From contig JALQPE010002694.1 in NCBI GenBank assembly GCA_030407315.1, positions 1-11,410 on the forward strand: a stretch of 11,410 nt of DNA, given 5' to 3'. The stretch is from Asparagopsis taxiformis. Its lineage: Eukaryota > Rhodophyta > Florideophyceae > Bonnemaisoniales > Bonnemaisoniaceae. Below, piece after piece: positions 1-8,645 of the stretch; position 1 is the stretch's first letter; every line of letters begins with the position of its first letter. The notes beneath the pieces were generated by a model that did no database searches, had not been told where the DNA came from, and was given only the letters and a program-made list of their open reading frames with translations. Position numbers and translations under genes: made by a program.

Positions 1-708
1 AACAATATAGCAAATCAGATTGCCAAATCATCCATCATCTGGATGACACGGCCCGGCGCAATATAAATTTTACAATACCCCGCTACTGATATTTCTGATT
101 GGCAATCATTGGGAGACTGCTTGCGTCTCCTATCCACTTCAATTGTCTTCCAAGCAATGGTAACCACGATACTCGGGCCCCCACCGCCGTCGTAATCCGG
201 TTTGAGCCGTGTCGTGTCTGCATGGCCAAGATGCTTCACCATGCATAGTACACTGTACTTGAGTATGGCGTTCATGACAATCATTTTCAAGTCCTTCATG
301 CGAAAGTGCGAGAAATTGATACAGAGTTTTATAGCTTCTGTTTCCCCTTCATTTCTTACCCGGCACTTCATTATTTCAGAACTGGATGAATGACGAGATT
401 CTTCAAGAGGAGTGGGTCCAGACTCAGTTCCAAATCAGGTCCTCCAGAAGAGGAACCGGGTACTTCCACCATGAAGCACACTAATACCGCCTTATTTGCA
501 GACGTCATGGAAGGGTCTACGAACACACGTGTTGATCCGCGGGCATGCATCCCACTCACTGCTGTTCGACAAGTAGTGCGCTCTGGTGGTTGTGCGATTG
601 AAGTCGATATTTTCTGGAAACATAAAGTCAGCACAATGTCAAGAACAAGATGAAACAAACGGAATTGATGGATTCATTTCGGGCTCCGACAATGCGATCG
701 TAGTCTAG
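1..708. other. No resolved gene; possible upstream part of the ParB-methyltransferase gene
   Basis: No reading frame here carries a motif I recognise. Short open stretches exist on both strands: about 118 codons on the minus strand from 371 to 15, and about 87 codons on the plus strand from 390 to 653. None shows a domain. A plus-strand reading around 628-703 (polar, rich in D, G and S) ends in a stop at 706-708, directly before the frame in which the ParB-like gene becomes readable. Because the downstream gene is full of single-base frameshifts, part of this stretch, especially 390-708, may be its N-terminal coding sequence. This is inference only. Confidence 0.4.
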
Positions 709-2799
709 TTGACCGGGTCGTTCCAGCGCCACATTATTGACTTTTTCAAAACGATACGCGGTCCTCAGGGTGATTTCTTTCTGACAGTGAGGCGAAAGAG
801 AAGTCCGAATGCCGTTCCGTTTGGTACGGAGTTGTTGACGGTATGCACAGACTGACTGCAATCCAGGAGTTAATGGATGAGAACCCGGAGAGGTGGGACT
901 CTTTTATGTGGCTGTCACGATACTGAAAGGAGGTCATTCTATCCAAGTTCTGAAACAACTAGGCAGACATCAGAAACCGTAAGCATGATGCAACATTATA
1001 TGTCGAAACCACGTTCTATGATATCCTGAGCGGAATGAAAGAAGAAGCCCACCGGATGCAGAGCATGACCTCAAAGCCACCTACAGCCAAACAAGTTGCT
1101 GCCGCATATGATGGTTGCTCCCACCTCAAGGATAACACCGTCAGACAGACTGCTGCGACGGCATTGCGCCTTCCTGTGCGAGTGATCGAAGAGATTGGAA
1201 CAATTATGAATTCGGAGCATCCAGACTTGGCAGAACCTCCTTCTAGCAACAGTATGGCATTGAAAACTCGGAGAAAGGGTACTAATACCCCAATGACAAG
1301 CGTTGACTGTCGCGTGTATCGCAAATTTGTGAATATAACATCTTTGAAATCTGCAACCAAGTTCATGAATGCTTCGGGTACTGATGCTGAAGAAGTTCAA
1401 GTTCATACTCTTTACAGGCTTCGGGGAATCTCCAGATTGAATAAATTCAAACCAGTATCATACAAAGATACCCTCCAGCAATACGAATACACATGCGCAG
1501 CAGCGATGAAAGAAGCGCGTAAGTTCGAGGTTCTTCATGAAGGACAGGTATGGCCAAGGGCATGGAATCAATCAAGCAGAATCTACTTCGCTCATCAAAG
1601 TTCGATACTGATGTTATGGAGAACATGGGAAACGATTATAATATTCTGGATGCTCTTTGAAGCAGTACCGGAAAGTTTGCCCTCAAATTGCTCCCACGAA
1701 GGAAAAGAAGTATCGGGAAAGCCATCGAAAGACCCAGATCCCGATTCTTTCTGTCAGGAAATTGGCAAGACGGCAGCCGATAACGAAAATGCAGATACAA
1801 GGGACGCGAAAGAAGAGAAACAAAAAGATGTCTCGAAGGAAGATAGTGTTCCTCAACTAGGCTCCGAAATATGTGATGAGGATATAGTCTCGGTACCGAA
1901 GATGGGCCAGATAACGCAAGAATCTGTACAAGATGAAGTTGACGCTTCTGAAAAGGTTATCACCGGACCGAAAAACTTCTATTCCAGTCGACCGAATGAT
2001 AACAGAGAACGATGTCTCTGCTTCACCTAGTATCAACTCAGACCGCCTCAACCTTCATTCTAAACGCGGTTCATCTGGTACGAATGAGCCAGAAAGAAAA
2101 GACTACGTTCTTGAAATAGGAATTAAATGCTATCAGATGAAATGGCAGGACTTCGACAAGGAAATATGGACAGATGAGTACCCTCTTCAGGATTTAGTTC
2201 TTACCGACCCTCCGTATGGAACTCCGAATTCTAAATCCCTTCGTAATACCGCATATAACAATTTCATAAGTGATAAGGAAATCAATGCATTATGCCAGTT
2301 GCAAGGAGAGCCTTGAAGCCAGGTGGCTGGTTTTTCTGTTTTGTATCATTCCGAAACTTTCCAGCATTCCTGCATGAGCTGAGAAACGTCGGTTTCGACG
2401 GTCCGGAATACCCTTTCGTATTCATGAAAGACACGAACACTGTACAAGCACATCGCGGAGATATGTTCCCACAAAACGCGTGCGAGTTTGCAGTTGTTGC
2501 CAGGGCTCCCGGACATCGTAAGGACGGTTTCAAGCCAGACCTTCGAAGCCAATATCACCTCGTCCCAAAAGAAACGAAACGGAAATTCGCTGCAATGTCC
2601 AGAATTCCCGTTTCGAAAGACAAACTTCTCACACCAGGAACAAAATCTCCTGTTCTAACAGAAGAGAAACATATTGGAATGTTATCCGAGATAATCAACA
2701 CGTTTTGTCCTGAGAGGGGTTCAGTTATTGATGTTACGGAGGAACACTTACTACTGCGATCGCAGCGATGAAGACAGCCCGTTCATGTGTGGTTGTGGA
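709..2799 (+). pseudogene. ParB-like / DNA methyltransferase fusion gene, 5' part, frameshifted and cut by a retrotransposon
   Basis: The protein can be followed through several frames. Around 774-872 lies a ParB-like core with V-V-D-G-M-H-R-L-T-A-I-Q-E-L, matching the VDGxHRxxAxxEL motif of ParB/sulfiredoxin-type domains. A segment at about 1080-1200 (K-Q-V-A-A-A-Y ... L-R-L-P-V-R-V-I) resembles the helix-turn-helix part of ParB proteins. A charged linker follows (about 1650-2030). The methyltransferase domain then shows T-D-P-P-Y-G (motif IV) near 2205-2220, A-L-K-P-G-G-W-F-F-C-F near 2310-2340, and C-P-E-R-G-S-V-I-D near 2706-2730 followed, one base out of frame, by Y-G-G-T-L-T-T-A-I-A-A-M. 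That motif order is the beta class (N6_N4_Mtase family), which methylates adenine N6 or cytosine N4 in DNA. Frameshifts lie near 770, 880, 980, 1553, 1655-1740, 1933-2030, 2297 and 2734. The gene stops at the retrotransposon and resumes at 9183. Known ParB-methyltransferase fusions occur in phages and plasmids. The true start is not determined. Confidence 0.72.
2795..2799. repeat. Target-site duplication GTGGA, left copy
   Basis: These five bases lie directly before the TGTTGA end of the left LTR and recur directly after the right LTR at 9183-9187. A 5-bp duplication is the size usual for Ty1/copia integrases. The matching copies prove that both LTRs belong to one insertion. Confidence 0.95.
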
Positions 2800-3287
2800 T
2801 GTTGATAAAGTTTGGTCGCTACCGAGCGTTTACTGAATCTGCGAGCTCACTACATAATTTGTATTCTCGCCGAGGTGCGCCGGCGGTGCTAAGGACAGCC
2901 TGTTCAAGGCTGCTCCAGACAGACTGTCACTGACAGTCTGTCCTAGCAAGCACCCGCTGCCAATCTGGTACACGCGGGCTTCTCTATCATATCATCCACA
3001 CGTGTACACTTATCATAACATTTTCCCTCTGCCATGATGGCAACCCATCTTGGCATTTCTAATTACTAATTGAAACTATGACAAACAAATTGAAACTTCA
3101 GAGGCCAGTTACTCCGTAATGGAGTGTCGTAGGAGCCCCGAGAAGAAGTGCTACCCGACTAATTCGGGCACGCTGAATACGATGAGATAGGTTTCAGAGC
3201 GCTCAGACCACTCCTTCATATAGAAATCGAGGGTCAAAGTTTTCTCACGGAATTAGGCCTACCAGGCCCATTCTCAGTGAGTCAACA
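2800..3287 (-). repeat. 3' LTR of the Copia element (488 bp)
   Basis: It begins with TGTTGA and ends with TCAACA on the plus strand, giving the 6-bp terminal inverted repeat of an LTR. It aligns over its full length with 8701-9182. By eye, most of the differences are one- or two-base indels and only a few are substitutions. Inside are a perfect 12-bp-arm palindrome (2918-2942), a CACGTG core (2999-3004), a 6-bp-arm palindrome (3030-3042) and a short GGCCT/AGGCC inverted repeat (3256-3268). The pol reading frame may run into its first ~40 bases in element orientation. Confidence 0.96.
2918..2942. repeat. Perfect palindrome in the 3' LTR (12-bp arms, 1-nt centre)
   Basis: GACAGACTGTCA, a single C, then TGACAGTCTGTC: the arms are exact reverse complements. 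The copy in the other LTR (8819-8843) is unchanged although flanking positions differ by indels. A smaller stem, CAGCC/GGCTG with a 7-nt loop, lies directly to its left. It could form an RNA hairpin in R/U5 or a dimeric protein-binding site; the sequence does not decide. Confidence 0.85.
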
Positions 3288-4925
3288 CTCCCCTCTTTGA
3301 CCTGCTCGATGGATGAAATATCTGACACGCCGATCATTTCCCGGAGCTTGATAAATTGAACTCGTTGCAGAGGCTGGTTAACAGATCTGCCGCCATATCT
3401 GATGTGGGACAGTAGTCAATGCCGAACAACGTCTTGAGTAAGCTGTCTCGGACGAAGTGATACCGAATGTCGATGTGTTTGGTACGAGTTCCTGAGGCAT
3501 CGTCCTAGCCATCTTGATGGAACCTTGGTTGTCGACATTGATTAGGATCGGATCCGCCGAGCTGCTTCCACAGCCAAACCCAACAAATTACTCAACCAAA
3601 TAGCTTCCTTCACCGCAGCGCTGAGAGCCATATATTCAGCTTCGGAGGAGGATTGCGCTACACAACTCTGTTTGTGAGATTTCCAGCTCACCGCTGCTCC
3701 AGCCATCATGAACACGTATCCGCTGGTGGATTTCCGATTGATCGTACAACCACCCCAATCTGAGTCACTATATCCGACAGGTGAAAGAGGCTTCGATGCC
3801 CTGTACAGCACACCAAGGCTTCGAGTACCAGAAATGTATCTTAGAACACGCTTGACAGCAACCCAGAGAGATTTGGTTGGAGTCTCCACGAATTGGGCAA
3901 GTCTTCCAACAGCAAATGCGATGTCTGGGCGAGTTCCCACTGCGAGATGCATCAAGCTTCCAATGGCTTTGCGGTATAATGTAGAGTCGATGGCCTCTGT
4001 TTCAGTATCACTGATGGAAATCTGAGCCTGCATAGGGTTTGCAGCAGGGCTTGAGTTCTCCATGCCGAATCGTTCCAATACCTTTTCAGCGTACCGAGTT
4101 TGATTCAAATGAAGTAGTCCTCTAGGTGAGTCCCTTACGATTTCCAGCCCGAGGCACACTCTAGCTTTCCCACAATCTTTCATTTCGAAGCGTCTACTGA
4201 ACTCAGCCTTCAGCTCGTTCAACATGTCTCTGCTGCTTGAAGCGATAAGGAGGTCATCAACGTAGAGGGCAATGACTATCATCGAATCTTTACGGTACCT
4301 CACATAGAAACATGGGTCGTACGGAGAACTCTGGAATTCTAGTTCTGAAGTGAGAAACTCGTCGATCTTTGCGTGCCATTGCCTCGGAGCCTGTTTTAGT
4401 CCATACAAAGCTTTCTGCAGTTTGCAAACATGATTAGGATACTTCGGGTCAACAAAGCCCTCCGGTTGTTCCATGTATATGTCTTGTTCGAGGTCTCCGT
4501 AGAGGAAAGCTGTCTTAACGTCCATTGATCGCAATGGAGGTCGTGGTGGACAGTGAGAGAGCGAAGAACATGCGAATAGTGCAGAACTTGACAACCGGTG
4601 CATATGTTTCAGCATAGTCAACACCGTACTTCTGCTGGAATCCCCGAGTTACCAGGCGAGCTTTATGTTTGACCGAGTGCTCACCAGTTTCACTGACAAC
4701 ATCTTTGCGTTTGAACACCCATTTGGATGAAAGTAGGTTGACAGCTTCACTGCGAGGGACCAAAATCCAGGTGCGGTTTGTATAAAGGGAATTCATTTCA
4801 GACTGAATGGCACCGATCCAAAGTTCTTTCTCCTCCCCCTTGGTCACCTCAGTGAAGGTGAGGAGGTGTTCTGGAGTAGGATCGGGCGCGGTAGTGACGA
4901 GTGCGCAGTGGTTTTCCACCACTCA
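3245..4925 (-). CDS. pol: Copia Pol, reverse transcriptase and RNase H region (frameshifted)
   Basis: Copies element RNA into DNA. The reverse transcriptase starts after a proline-rich hinge. It shows W-V-F-K-R-K and K-A-R-L-V-T-R-G-F-Q-Q near 4640-4730, M-D-V-K-T-A-F-L near 4500-4525 (first catalytic Asp), K-A-L-Y-G-L-K-Q-A-P near 4385-4415, and Y-V-D-D at 4253-4264 (catalytic pair). RNase H follows with S-D-S-D-W-G-G near 3765, R-K-S-T-S-G-Y and S-S-S-E-A-E-Y-M-A-L near 3620-3645, then V-D-N-Q-G-S near 3530. The last segment (T-K-H-I-D-I-R-Y-H-F, then L-Q-R-V-Q-F-I-K-L-R) is readable only across frame changes near 3545, 3510 and 3375. The frame then crosses the polypurine tract and ends at a TGA at 3245-3247 in the LTR. 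Near 4905-4925 an in-frame TGA arises from paired indels, because E-W-W-K-T-T is legible one base off. Another frameshift lies near 4530-4600. The family assignment is certain; intactness is not. Confidence 0.95.
3288..3298 (-). promoter_or_regulatory. Polypurine tract for plus-strand DNA priming
   Basis: Read on the minus strand this is AAAGAGGGGAG, eleven purines ending exactly at the 3' LTR boundary. This is the position and composition expected of an LTR-retrotransposon polypurine tract. The C-terminal codons of pol appear to pass through it. Confidence 0.88.
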
Positions 4926-6862
4926 CGGAGGAGGTTTGCGGGTGCGAGACGATTTACGGGGAGCATTGAGTAACGAGGCATCTTGACTGTAGGATGGCGT
5001 TGGCGGAGGGTGATTGAGGTGAAATATGGTCCGAATCTGAACCTGAATGGGAGGAAGAAGATTCATTTCTGGGAGTTCCTCCATAAGGTTTTCCCTCATT
5101 GGGTCTTGTGAGGTATCTTCTAGACTGACATCAGCTCCAGTAATGTCTAGATGTGACGGTAGTTTCCTCGACCTCGTCTCCTCGAAAACGACATCGCGAG
5201 AGACAACTATTTTCTCATTCGTTAGATCCCACAGTTTATATGCCTTCTGTGATGTTGCATACCCTAGCATGATAGCCTGAACAGCACGAGAATCGAGCGC
5301 TTGGAGATGTGTGTTCGGCAGTTTGTACCAACAAATGCTCCAAATGTCGCAGGTGTGCAATGTTTGGCTTCCGCCCATACCATAGCTCATATGGAGTGGT
5401 TCCAGCGGGGAGAGCACGGCTGGTGAGACGATTGCGAATGTAGGCAGCACAAGAAAGTGCTTCCGCCCAGAACTCCAATGGAGTGGAATTGTGGAGAAGC
5501 ATGGCCCCGCATATGTTCCTTAAGGGTGCGATTCATGCGTTCCGCAACTCCGTTTTGTGGGGAGTGTAGGCACAGGTAGTTTGACGTTGGATACCCCTGT
5601 CTTCAAGGAAAGAGCTGAATTCGTTTGAGAAGTACTCTCCCCCTCCGTCTGAGCGTAGTTGACGAAGTTTGCATCCTGTTTGAGTTTCAGTGAGGCGCAG
5701 AAATCGTTGGAATGCATCGAAACAATCCGACTTACGGTGGAGCGGATACACAGTTAGCCAGCGAGACTTATCATCGATGAAGGTCACGAAGTATCGAGCT
5801 CCCCTTTCGAACGTATTTCCATTGGCCCTGCCAGATCTGTGTGGATCAGTTGGAGAAGCTCGGAGGCTCTTGTCTCGGAGAATTTTGGGATAGCAGCACG
5901 AGGCATTTTACCAGTAACACACCCTTCACATAGATTTTCAGGTGGGGACTGCTCAGTTTGATTCGGAGTCCTTTGACCGCTGATGTCTTTGCCATACGAG
6001 AGATTCCGTTTTTGTGAACATGCCCAAGTCGCTCATGCCACAGCTGCAGTGACGCGATGCAAGCTAACTCGAAGGGCTGTTGTTTATTTCTGGAGGGCAT
6101 GTAGAGGTCAATTGCATAGAGCCCGTGGCGTCTATGGCCAGTAGCTATTGATTCCCCGTTTTGGGTTAAGAGGACTGCATTGTTCGTGAACTGAACTCCA
6201 ATGCCTCGAGCTGTGAGAGTACTAACGGATATGAGTGAGAACACGAAGGAGGGGACGTGGAGAACGTCCTGGAGTATGCAGATTCTTGCCTTCCCATTGA
6301 CAAGGAGTGACAGTTTGACATCGCCACATCCTACTGCTACAGAAGTGGATTTGTCTCCGAGAATCACTTGGAACGGAGTCACGGAACGGTACGAGACAAA
6401 CATTGAGCGATCGAAGGTCATGTGTGAGGTAGCAGCGGAGTCGATGTACCATGTAGATGTGATTTGTACCGACTTAGCTGAATCCGAACAGGCTGATAAA
6501 AGGCAGACGTACTCCTTTTCTTCATCATTGCTCGGTTCAGTCTCAGTGGCTACGGCTGCCATAGAGCCAATATTCCCCTGCGCCAGAGACACGTTCGGAG
6601 AACTGCGTGGTTTATTATTCGAGCGGGAGCGAGATGGTCTTCCATACTTCTGCCAGCAATATGGCTCGGTGTGATTTGTTCGACCGCAATGGGTACACTT
6701 CTTCCGGTTGTTCCCAAACTGTTTTCCAGACTTGGAAAGTAGAGCGGCTGTGTCTGTTGAGGAACTTCCCGGTTTTAAAATAGCTGCCCTGCGTTCTTCC
6801 TGAAGGAGGAGACTGCGAACTTTGTCGAATGTGAAGGTAGGGATCTTCATCTCCAATTGCAT
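4926..6862 (-). CDS. pol: Copia Pol, zinc knuckle, protease and integrase region (frameshifted)
   Basis: A CX2CX4HX4C zinc knuckle (6656-6697) ends the Gag portion. The aspartic protease active site reads W-Y-I-D-S-A-A-T-S-H-M (about 6420-6451). The pre-integrase zinc module has L-W-H-E-R-L-G-H near 6020-6040 and C-E-G-C at 5919-5930. The integrase core has H-T-D-L-A-G-P-M with Asp at 5835-5837, R-S-D-G-G-G-E-Y with Asp at 5647-5649, and G-V-A-E-R-M-N-R with Glu at 5540-5542. The last two are 35 residues apart once one missing base is allowed, as in DD35E integrases. P-L-E-F-W-A-E-A-L and Y-E-L-W-Y-G-R-K-P follow, then the integrase C-terminal part (A-I-M-L-G-Y, near 5270). Frame changes lie near 5940, 5790, 5560, 5505 and 5340, each joining motifs of one protein, so the breaks are single-base indels and not domain loss. 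Confidence 0.95.
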
Positions 6863-7361
6863 AGAGCGGTTATCAGCGTCTGGAAGGAAGATGGGAGGCC
6901 ATTGAGAACAGCCATAGCCATTTCTTTATCATCAATGTCGACGCCCATTGCTGATAGTACCCGTGCCATTTGTCGAACACGGTTGATGTATACGAGCATC
7001 TGTTCACCTGGCTTCATAGTCGCTGTGTAAAAGTCGCGCCTTGCAGCGAGTTTGTTTAGGAGAGTGTGCCTTTGATGCACGTTGCAGATCTCTTGCCACA
7101 TTTCTAAGGCAGTCGTGGTGTGTGCAACATTTTTGAGCATTTCATCCGACAAGGTAATTCCGATGGCCATTCGAGCTGACTTGTCTTTGCGGAGCCATTT
7201 TAAGAGCTCTTCTTGGTCTGTCGGACGTCTAGGGCGAAGATTAGGATCAATCATGTCGTCCACCTCGCGGTGGCCAAGGATGAGTTCCATCTTCTGCTTC
7301 ATGAGTGGAAGTTTGAATAATCCAGCTTCTCGATGCGGATGCCGGAAGTATTACTCTCCAT
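6847..7361 (-). CDS. gag: Copia Gag, N-terminal and central region (frameshifted)
   Basis: Structural protein that packages the element RNA. I place the start at the ATG at 7359-7361, which gives M-E-S-N-T-S-G-I-R-I-E-K-L-D-Y-S-N-F-H-S, the usual copia Gag opening. The next residues should be W-K-Q-K-M-E-L-I-L, but TGG-AAG reads TGA-AG at about 7302, one base short, so the frame breaks there. The rest matches the UBN2/Gag-polypeptide family: A-L-E-M-W, L-N-K-L-A-A-R-R-D-F-Y, then V-L-N-G-L-P-S-S-F near 6890. Between here and the zinc knuckle the segment A-I-G-D-E-D-P is legible in the third frame, which implies two indels near 6850-6870. A CAG acceptor-like site lies four bases upstream of the ATG. 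Confidence 0.9.
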
Positions 7362-7546
7362 GGCTCTGCAGTAAGTCTTATCTGTTCGACCCTTCCCAAG
7401 TGGGACAACCGATAGTCGTCGAGGACCAGCTGGGATCTATAGGATAGAGACTGTCTAGCTAAGAGCGAAGTGGATGGAGAACAAGAAAGCAAGGTTTAAC
7501 GATACGAAATCAGCTAGATTTCTAGTGTCTAGAGGAGAGAGAGAAA

Positions 7547-8056
7547 CTACTTATCGGAGGAAGAAGAAGCTTCGGTGATTTCCAGGGCCTTCGCAATACT
7601 GCGATGGCGGTTGCCTCGAAGATGGTTTTCGAACTCACTCTGAGTCCGGACGATGACACCACAGGGCCTGCAAACTTTTAGAGGACCCTCCTTGAGGCGC
7701 TCGATGGTTTTCTTGTGTCTGGATCCGTTGAGATGAGCAGCTCTGGACTCAGCGGAATTGAGATATACGTTGCAGTGAGAGCACCTGGAACGGTTTGCAG
7801 CCTTGTGAGCGGCGTATTTCTTTCTTATTGTCCCTTTCTTTCGGCGATGCTATACGCCTTTCGGGAAACACGGTCGCGAAGAGACTCACCGTCGCGTCGA
7901 AGCCTCGGAGCTGGCTGCTCGTTATTCGGCTCGATGCGATCCTCGTCACTACTAGACACTATGGAGATAGAAGAGAGAGAAGAGGTTAGCAGTTATACCG
8001 ATCAGTACTAAGGTCTAAACCTTGAATTGACCGAAAGATGAAAGGTATAACTTACT
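7547..8056 (-). CDS. Extra ORF in the Copia leader: two U1/matrin-type C2H2 zinc fingers
   Basis: This lies upstream of gag on the same strand. The frame ending in the TAG at 7547-7549 encodes about 137 residues once one missing base near 7826-7832 is allowed. An acidic and basic N-terminal part is followed by two fingers with C-X2-C-X12-H-X5-H spacing, at 7715-7783 (C-S-H-C ... H-L-N-G-S-R-H) and 7604-7672 (C-R-P-C ... H-L-R-G-N-R-H), and an S-rich tail. The long X12/X5 spacing and the H-L-x-G-x-x-H pattern match the U1-type/matrin (zf-met) class, which usually binds double-stranded or structured RNA, or DNA. No ATG opens the frame directly. Splicing out 7959-8055 joins an A to TG and creates ATG-TCT-AGT (M-S-S-S-D-E-D). 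Typical Copia elements encode no such protein. It could be an accessory protein of this lineage, a captured host gene, or a nested insertion. The stop lies 186 bases before the gag ATG. Confidence 0.75.
7959..8055 (-). other. Predicted 97-nt spliceosomal intron splitting the zinc-finger ORF start codon
   Basis: On the minus strand the donor is AAAA/GTAAGTT at 8056/8055. The acceptor is preceded by a CTAAC branch-point-like sequence and a run of about 22 mostly pyrimidine bases and ends CCATAG/TGTCTAG at 7959/7958. All three signals match nuclear intron consensus. Joining the exons produces the only ATG in frame with the two zinc fingers. There is no transcript evidence in this window. Confidence 0.6.
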
Positions 8057-8176
8057 TTTGAAGATGAACGAGTAGGTAAACAATGCAGAAGTTTATTGTT
8101 TGTGACTTATTAATGCTATACCGATCAGGACAAGGTTGCTGACTTACAAGAGCAGAACCGAGTTGAGAAAGGTATA
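7994..8176. repeat. Two diverged units bounded by TATACC ... GGTATA
   Basis: Units at 7994-8049 and 8117-8176 each begin TATACCGATCAG and end GAAAGGTATA on the plus strand, with different interiors. The period is about 123 bases. Each unit therefore has short inverted ends and could fold as a stem, or the pair could be a decayed tandem duplication. The first unit lies almost wholly inside the predicted intron. Confidence 0.6.
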
Positions 8177-8223
8177 GACAAGTCTTTTATTAGGAGCAGT
8201 GGATCCAGTATGTTGGCCTTAAG

Positions 8224-8304
8224 TGGGCCAGTAGCTCAGCGGTTAACCGTGCTGTGCAGCGTGGAAATCTCGCGGTCGTGCGTTCGAGTCCCAGCGAGAG
8301 CGGG
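8224..8304 (+). repeat. tRNA-like sequence with pol III A and B boxes, antisense in the Copia leader
   Basis: TAGCTCAGCGG (8232-8242) followed by TTAACCGTGC fits the tRNA A box (D arm), and GTTCGAGTCCC (8282-8292) fits the B box (T arm). They are about 50 bases apart, which is normal for a tRNA gene. The acceptor and T stems do not pair well by eye and no clear anticodon loop is visible, so this looks like a tRNA-derived SINE head or a decayed tRNA gene and not a working tRNA. It runs opposite to the retrotransposon transcript. Confidence 0.55.
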
Positions 8305-8363
8305 AAGAAATTTTTGTATTTGGCGCGAGATAGCTCCAGCGAATGATCCGATGTGTTCCAAGA

Positions 8364-8434
8364 GATGTCACTTGATGACGGAATTTTGTGTCACGATGAC
8401 AGTAGATGTTGTCACTGTGACCGTCAGATGACAC
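8364..8434. promoter_or_regulatory. Cluster of TGTCAC / GATGAC motifs
   Basis: In about 70 bases TGTCAC occurs three times (about 8366, 8389, 8410) and GATGAC three times (8374, 8395, 8427), interleaved and partly in inverted orientation. The spacing is irregular. Such clusters can be binding sites for bZIP- or homeodomain-type factors, or can fold into alternative RNA stems. The function is not shown by sequence. Confidence 0.4.
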
Positions 8435-8435
8435 G

Positions 8436-8645
8436 ATGGTACGCCGAGGGGAGGCGAGACGGGACGCGCGGGTGGGAGGCGCGAGACGGACGCCGCAGGA
8501 GGGAGCGCGACGAACGCGACGGGCAGGCGAGCGAAAGCGCACGGAGGCGCAGAAACGGGAGCAGGAGGAGGCGCAGCAAAGAAGACAAAACGAGAAGAAA
8601 CAAGGCGAGAAAGGTAAGAGACACGCCAACGGGAAAGAGAGACTC
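8436..8645. repeat. GA-rich, low-complexity segment of the Copia leader
   Basis: The plus strand is strongly purine-rich (GAGGCGAGACGGGACG-like runs passing into GAAGAAACAAGG-like runs). The element transcript is correspondingly pyrimidine-rich. Open frames here on either strand consist of R/E/K/Q or S/C/L/R repeats and are best explained by base composition. A pyrimidine-rich leader could bind PTB-like proteins or act as an extended splice signal; this is inference. Confidence 0.6.

Noticed and set aside
15..371. Minus-strand ORF of 118 codons
   Set aside because: It has a plausible length but no motif or homologous family I recognise, and it opposes the frameshifted plus-strand gene. I do not call it a gene.
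3708..4025. Plus-strand ORF of 105 codons
   Set aside because: It is the antisense shadow of the reverse transcriptase/RNase H region.
4905..4930. Programmed stop-codon readthrough in Pol at the in-frame TGA
   Set aside because: One base off, E-W-W-K-T-T is legible, a usual Copia sequence here. The TGA is better explained by a pair of compensating indels.
6201..6674. Plus-strand ORF of 157 codons
   Set aside because: Antisense to the zinc knuckle and protease part of Pol, which carries clear motifs on the minus strand.
7749..7949. Minus-strand ORF of 66 codons in the leader
   Set aside because: It lies in a different frame from the zinc-finger protein and has no motif. The frame with the two C2H2 fingers is the coding one.
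8224..8304. Functional tRNA gene
   Set aside because: The A and B boxes are good, but the acceptor and T stems do not pair well and no anticodon loop is clear, so I call it tRNA-like only.
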